From contig JAGRGI010000085.1 in assembly GCA_020445565.1 (NCBI GenBank), forward strand, positions 1 through 38,699: a stretch of DNA of 38,699 nucleotides, read 5' to 3'. The notes below the pieces were generated by a model, which was not told the origin of the DNA, searched no databases, and saw only the letters and a list, made by a program, of their open reading frames with translations. The stretch is from Chromatiales bacterium. GTDB taxonomy: Bacteria; Pseudomonadota; Gammaproteobacteria; JAGRCI01. Numbering within the stretch: position 1 is the stretch's first letter; each line of letters starts with the position of its first letter. Below are positions 35,907 through 38,699 of this stretch, piece after piece. Position numbers and translations under genes: made by a program.

Positions 35907-36743
35907 ATGATTTCGCGAATCCTGTTTTTCGTCCTGTTGGTTTCTTTTGTGCCTGTTCAAGCCGCTGACGACTTGAGTCTTGAGGGCAGTTATCAGCAGG
36001 GTGGCCTGTTGATCGGCAAGACCCGGCCTGGGTCCACCGTCGAGGTCGATGGTGAGGCGCTACGGGTGTCGCCACGGGGGGACTTCCTGGTGGGGTTTCA
36101 TCGGGATGAGCCGGGCCTGCGCCACTTGCGGGTCACCTTGCCCGACGGCAGGCAGTTGGAACGCGACCTCAAGGTGGCGCAGCGGCAGTACAGGATTCAG
36201 CGCATCGACGGCCTGCCGCCGAGTAAGGTGAGCCCGAACCAGAAGCAGCTGGACCGCATTTGGCGCGAAGCAAAGATCATCAAAAAGGCCCGCAAGGTGG
36301 ACACCCCGGCGACGGATTTTCTGGCGGGCTTCCAGTGGCCGCTCACCGGGCCGATCAGCGGTGTTTATGGCAGTCAGCGTATCCTCAACGGTAAACCCCG
36401 CCAGCCGCACTATGGTGTCGATATCGCCCGCCCGGTGGGGACCAGGGTGCGTGCCCCGGCTGGCGGCGTGGTCACTCTGGCCGAGAGCGATCTTTATTTT
36501 ACCGGCGGTACCCTGGCAATCGACCATGGTCACGGCCTGTCGTCCTGGTTTCTGCACTTGAGCAAGCTTTTGGTGAAAAAAGGAGACCGTATCGAGCCGG
36601 GGCAGGAGATTGCCGAGGTGGGGGCGACCGGGCGGGTGACCGGGCCGCATCTGGACTGGCGCATGAACCTGTTCGAGAAACGCATCGATCCCAGCCTGTT
36701 GGTGGGGCCCATGCCCGCGGAGAATGTGGCAGACGGTTCCTGA
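35907..36743 (+). CDS. Exported M23 (LytM) family peptidase
   Basis: The ATG at 35907 gives 278 residues with a signal peptide (cut near residue 19, VQA|ADD). A small beta domain with the PGSTVEVDGEALRVSPRGDF pattern (40-90) is followed by the LytM domain (140-265). Zinc ligands H168 and D172 (QPHYGVDIA) are present. The last motif reads GPHLDWRMN, with H248 but Asp250 where LytM enzymes usually have the third His ligand. I recall this HLDW variant as recurrent in one subfamily, but cannot check that here. It may cut peptidoglycan cross-links or act as a regulator of such enzymes. Confidence 0.86.
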   Translation: MISRILFFVLLVSFVPVQAADDLSLEGSYQQGGLLIGKTRPGSTVEVDGEALRVSPRGDFLVGFHRDEPGLRHLRVTLPDGRQLERDLKVAQRQYRIQRIDGLPPSKVSPNQKQLDRIWREAKIIKKARKVDTPATDFLAGFQWPLTGPISGVYGSQRILNGKPRQPHYGVDIARPVGTRVRAPAGGVVTLAESDLYFTGGTLAIDHGHGLSSWFLHLSKLLVKKGDRIEPGQEIAEVGATGRVTGPHLDWRMNLFEKRIDPSLLVGPMPAENVADGS

Positions 36744-36801
36744 CGAATTGCAGGCATGGGAAATTGGCTTCACCAGCGTATTCGCGTATTCTCTTGCCTA
36801 C

Positions 36802-36820
36802 GAAAATAAGAACGATTCGC
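36802..36820 (+). promoter_or_regulatory. Possible Fur box upstream of fur
   Basis: GAAAATAAGAACGATTCGC matches the 19-nt Fur consensus at 12 positions and lies about 40 nt before the fur start. This is a weak match, suggestive of autoregulation only. Confidence 0.25.
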
Positions 36821-36861
36821 TTTTGATCGTTCAACATCACCGAAGCAGAGTATTACCCGCA

Positions 36862-37287
36862 ATGGATCGACAGGACATCAAAAAAGCCGGTCTGAAGGTC
36901 ACTCTCCCGCGCATGAAGATTCTGGAGATTCTGGAATCGGCAAGCGCAAACCACATGAGCGCGGAGGACGTGTACAAGGAGTTGCTTACCGCCGGCGAGG
37001 AGATCGGTCTGGCCACGGTCTACCGTGTACTGACCCAGTTCGAGAGCGCCGGACTGGTGCAGCGTCATCATTTCGAGGGTGGGCATGCGGTGTTCGAGCT
37101 GGAGCGCGGCGGCCACCACGATCACATCGTGTGCATGCAGTGTGGCTACGTGGAAGAGTTCGTCGACTCGACCATAGAATCACGCCAAAAAGCGGTCGCC
37201 AAGGAAAATGGTTTCCAGTTGGCCGATCATTCCTTGATCCTCTACGGAAACTGTACCCGGGAGAATTGTCCTCACCGGGAACGTTGA
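36862..37287 (+). CDS. fur: Ferric uptake regulator Fur
   Basis: The ATG at 36862 gives 141 residues, close to the E. coli Fur length. The winged helix has AGLKVTLPRMKILEIL and IGLATVYRVLTQFESAGLVQ. Metal-binding residues appear in FELERGGHHDHIVCMQCG (H85-H88 and C91-xx-C94) and in the C-terminal NCTRENCPHRER. Fur represses iron uptake when Fe2+ is sufficient. It follows the M23 peptidase gene by 118 nt and is convergent with the ParA-type gene (10-nt gap). The usual divergent neighbour bamE is not seen. Confidence 0.95.
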   Translation: MDRQDIKKAGLKVTLPRMKILEILESASANHMSAEDVYKELLTAGEEIGLATVYRVLTQFESAGLVQRHHFEGGHAVFELERGGHHDHIVCMQCGYVEEFVDSTIESRQKAVAKENGFQLADHSLILYGNCTRENCPHRER

Positions 37288-37297
37288 TTCCTGCCGT

Positions 37298-37945
37298 TCA
37301 GGCGCTGGGACGGCTGCCGCGGCCTTTCAGCCACTTGATCAGCGGCTGCCATTCCTCCAGATCCCTGGCCACGGAGCGCTCCGGCAGGTCGAAGATGCCG
37401 GCCCCCGTCTCGGCGGCACGCAAATAGACCTGGGCGTCGCGAAGGTGGGTGATGAAGGGAATGCGCGCCTTGCCAAGAAACACCTCCAGGCTGTGATAGG
37501 CCTTGCTGCGCTCTTTCACCCGGTTGGCCACCAGGGCCAGCCTCAACTTCTTCTGGCTGACCCGCCGTTCGCTTAGGATTGCCTCGATGAAGTGCCCCGC
37601 GGCCCGCATGTCGATGGGCGAGGGGATCACCGGGATGACGAGCGTCTCGACCAGTTTGAGCAACTCGCGCATATCCTTGCCGTGCACCGCTGCCGGGGCG
37701 TCCATGATCATGACATCGGTATCGGGGAACTTGCGAATCTTCTCCTCGACGCCGGACATGCCGTAGATGGGGATGAGCTTCTTGTCGGTATCGCGGGCAT
37801 CGATCCATTCGAGGCTGGATTCCTGAGGGTCATAATCCACCAACAGGACCGATTGTCCCTGATTCACGTAATAGCTGGCCAGGTTGGTCGCCAGCGTGGT
37901 CTTTCCGGACCCTCCCTTGGGATTGAAAACCATGATCGTGCGCAT
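37298..37945 (-). CDS. ParA/MinD-family ATPase (orphan)
   Basis: The ATG at 37945, with GGAG 6 nt upstream, gives 215 residues; a TTG at 37957 is less likely. The deviant Walker A motif is NPKGGSGKTTLA, with LLVDYDPQESSLEW for the A' motif and VMIMDAPAA for Walker B. The protein lacks an N-terminal DNA-binding domain, so it is a short, orphan ParA rather than a plasmid-type one. No parB-like partner gene is adjacent. Such orphans position diverse cargoes, including chemosensory arrays and, with McdB, carboxysomes. No evidence here picks a cargo. Confidence 0.88.
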   Translation of the reverse strand: MRTIMVFNPKGGSGKTTLATNLASYYVNQGQSVLLVDYDPQESSLEWIDARDTDKKLIPIYGMSGVEEKIRKFPDTDVMIMDAPAAVHGKDMRELLKLVETLVIPVIPSPIDMRAAGHFIEAILSERRVSQKKLRLALVANRVKERSKAYHSLEVFLGKARIPFITHLRDAQVYLRAAETGAGIFDLPERSVARDLEEWQPLIKWLKGRGSRPSA

Positions 37946-38083
37946 GCGCCGCTCCAATACTATTGCGGAGAAAGTCGACTATTGCGTAACCGACGATTGT
38001 CGAATAGCGGACACGGTCACTACCCTTGCAGTCGGAATCGAACGGGTTACGATTACCAAATCTTATCGCAGATCTTCAAAGGT

Positions 38084-38699
38084 TCAATCCGAGTCCAGAC
38101 CCAGATCAGACCAAATTGCGTCCACCCGCTGTTTTACCTCGGGGTCCATCAGGATCGGCCGGCCCCACTCGCGCGTGGTTTCTCCGGCGATTTTGTTGGT
38201 GGCATCGAAGCCGATCTTGGAGCCCAAGCCGGACACCGGGGAAGCAAAATCCAGGTAATCTATCGGTGTGTTCTCAATCATTACCGTATCGCGGGCCGGA
38301 TCCATGCGCGTGGTCATGGCCCAGATCACGTCATTCCAGTCGCGCACGTTCACGTCGTCGTCGGTAACAATCACGAACTTGGTGTACATGAACTGCCGCA
38401 GAAAGGACCAGACGCCCAGCATCACCCTTTTGGCGTGGCCGGGGTATTGTTTTTTCATGCTGACCACCGCCATCCGATAGGAACAGCCCTCCGGCGGCAG
38501 ATAAAAATCCATGATTTCGGGAAACTGTTTGCGCAATATGGGAACGAACACCTCGTTCAGCGCCACCCCCAGGATAGCCGGTTCGTCCGGGGGACGACCT
38601 GTGTAGGTGCTGTGATAGATGGGGTCGGGCCGATGGGTGATGCGCTCGATGGTGAACACCGGGAAGCGTTCCACCTCGTTGTAATAGCCGGTGTGGTCG
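38084..38699 (-). CDS. ubiD: UbiD, 4-hydroxy-3-polyprenylbenzoate decarboxylase (partial, C-terminal part)
   Basis: About 205 C-terminal residues are present and the frame continues past the right edge ([20 protein letters not shown] at the boundary). Family motifs include [38 protein letters not shown] and [20 protein letters not shown] with IGFDATNK. UbiD uses prenylated FMN, made by UbiX, to decarboxylate the ubiquinone precursor. It is on the same strand as the ParA-type gene, 138 nt upstream of it. The part seen is intact. Confidence 0.96.
   Translation of the reverse strand, partial: DHTGYYNEVERFPVFTIERITHRPDPIYHSTYTGRPPDEPAILGVALNEVFVPILRKQFPEIMDFYLPPEGCSYRMAVVSMKKQYPGHAKRVMLGVWSFLRQFMYTKFVIVTDDDVNVRDWNDVIWAMTTRMDPARDTVMIENTPIDYLDFASPVSGLGSKIGFDATNKIAGETTREWGRPILMDPEVKQRVDAIWSDLGLDSD

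Noticed and set aside
37298..37945. ParA-type ATPase as a carboxysome-positioning McdA
   Set aside because: There is no McdB-like or carboxysome gene in the window, so autotrophy alone does not support the assignment.

Overview
This is a GC-rich chromosomal window that reads as a free-living gammaproteobacterium. The dusB-fis-purH order, the apaG-apaH pair, folA-thyA-lgt, an RlmI-type methyltransferase, UbiD, Fur and a Zur-like regulator all point that way. A complete inorganic-carbon accumulation operon of the Dab type (dabB, a small NuoM-like membrane protein, dabA, a PII-like protein) suggests an autotroph, probably a chemolithoautotroph of the kind found among sulfur oxidisers. That lifestyle is inferred: no carboxysome, RuBisCO or sulfur-oxidation gene lies in the window.

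Layout, left to right. 1-1644: purH (cut by the window edge), fis and dusB, all leftward. 1922-5414: a membrane-anchored GAF/PAS class III nucleotide cyclase, divergent from an ODP-type di-iron metallo-beta-lactamase-fold protein. 5490-7532: a BolA-family gene, a small protein with flagellar rod/hook-like ends, an SprA-related metalloprotease and an exported ankyrin protein. 7675-12208: housekeeping genes apaG and apaH rightward, then folA, thyA, lgt and the rRNA methyltransferase leftward. 12351-15663: a HicA/HicB toxin-antitoxin pair, an orphan PAS histidine kinase and mazG. 15754-21638: the leftward dab operon. 21978-23297: rimO. 23404-24301: an AT-richer GIY-YIG/DUF4357 gene with its own terminator, probably acquired. 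24716-28657: an MBL-fold hydrolase and a large REC-REC-PAS-GGDEF-EAL protein in which both c-di-GMP catalytic signatures are degenerate. 28662-33112: a DUF255 thioredoxin-fold protein, a Wzx-type flippase and a DUF302 protein. 33109-37287: clpX without clpP, then a Zur-like regulator, a glyoxalase II, an M23 peptidase and Fur. 37298-38699: an orphan ParA-type ATPase and the 3' part of ubiD.

The strongest candidate for a less-described system is the dab operon. Its four genes are joined by 4-nt overlaps or a 1-nt gap. Between the known pair dabB and dabA lies a 252-residue membrane protein that looks like the C-terminal half of a NuoM/antiporter subunit without its ion-conducting charged residues. 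DabB itself carries His and Arg where NuoL-type subunits have the key Glu and Lys. A PII-like gene closes the operon. The same window encodes a nucleotide cyclase with the Lys/Thr substrate pair of class IIIb, a class that includes bicarbonate-responsive enzymes; a link between the two is only an inference. A repeat/inverted-repeat cluster between dabB and rimO is a plausible control site.

Gaps above 300 bases without a convincing gene are 12956-13322, 21639-21977, 24241-24715 and 25601-26125; each is described in the feature list. I saw no tRNA, rRNA, CRISPR array or insertion sequence.
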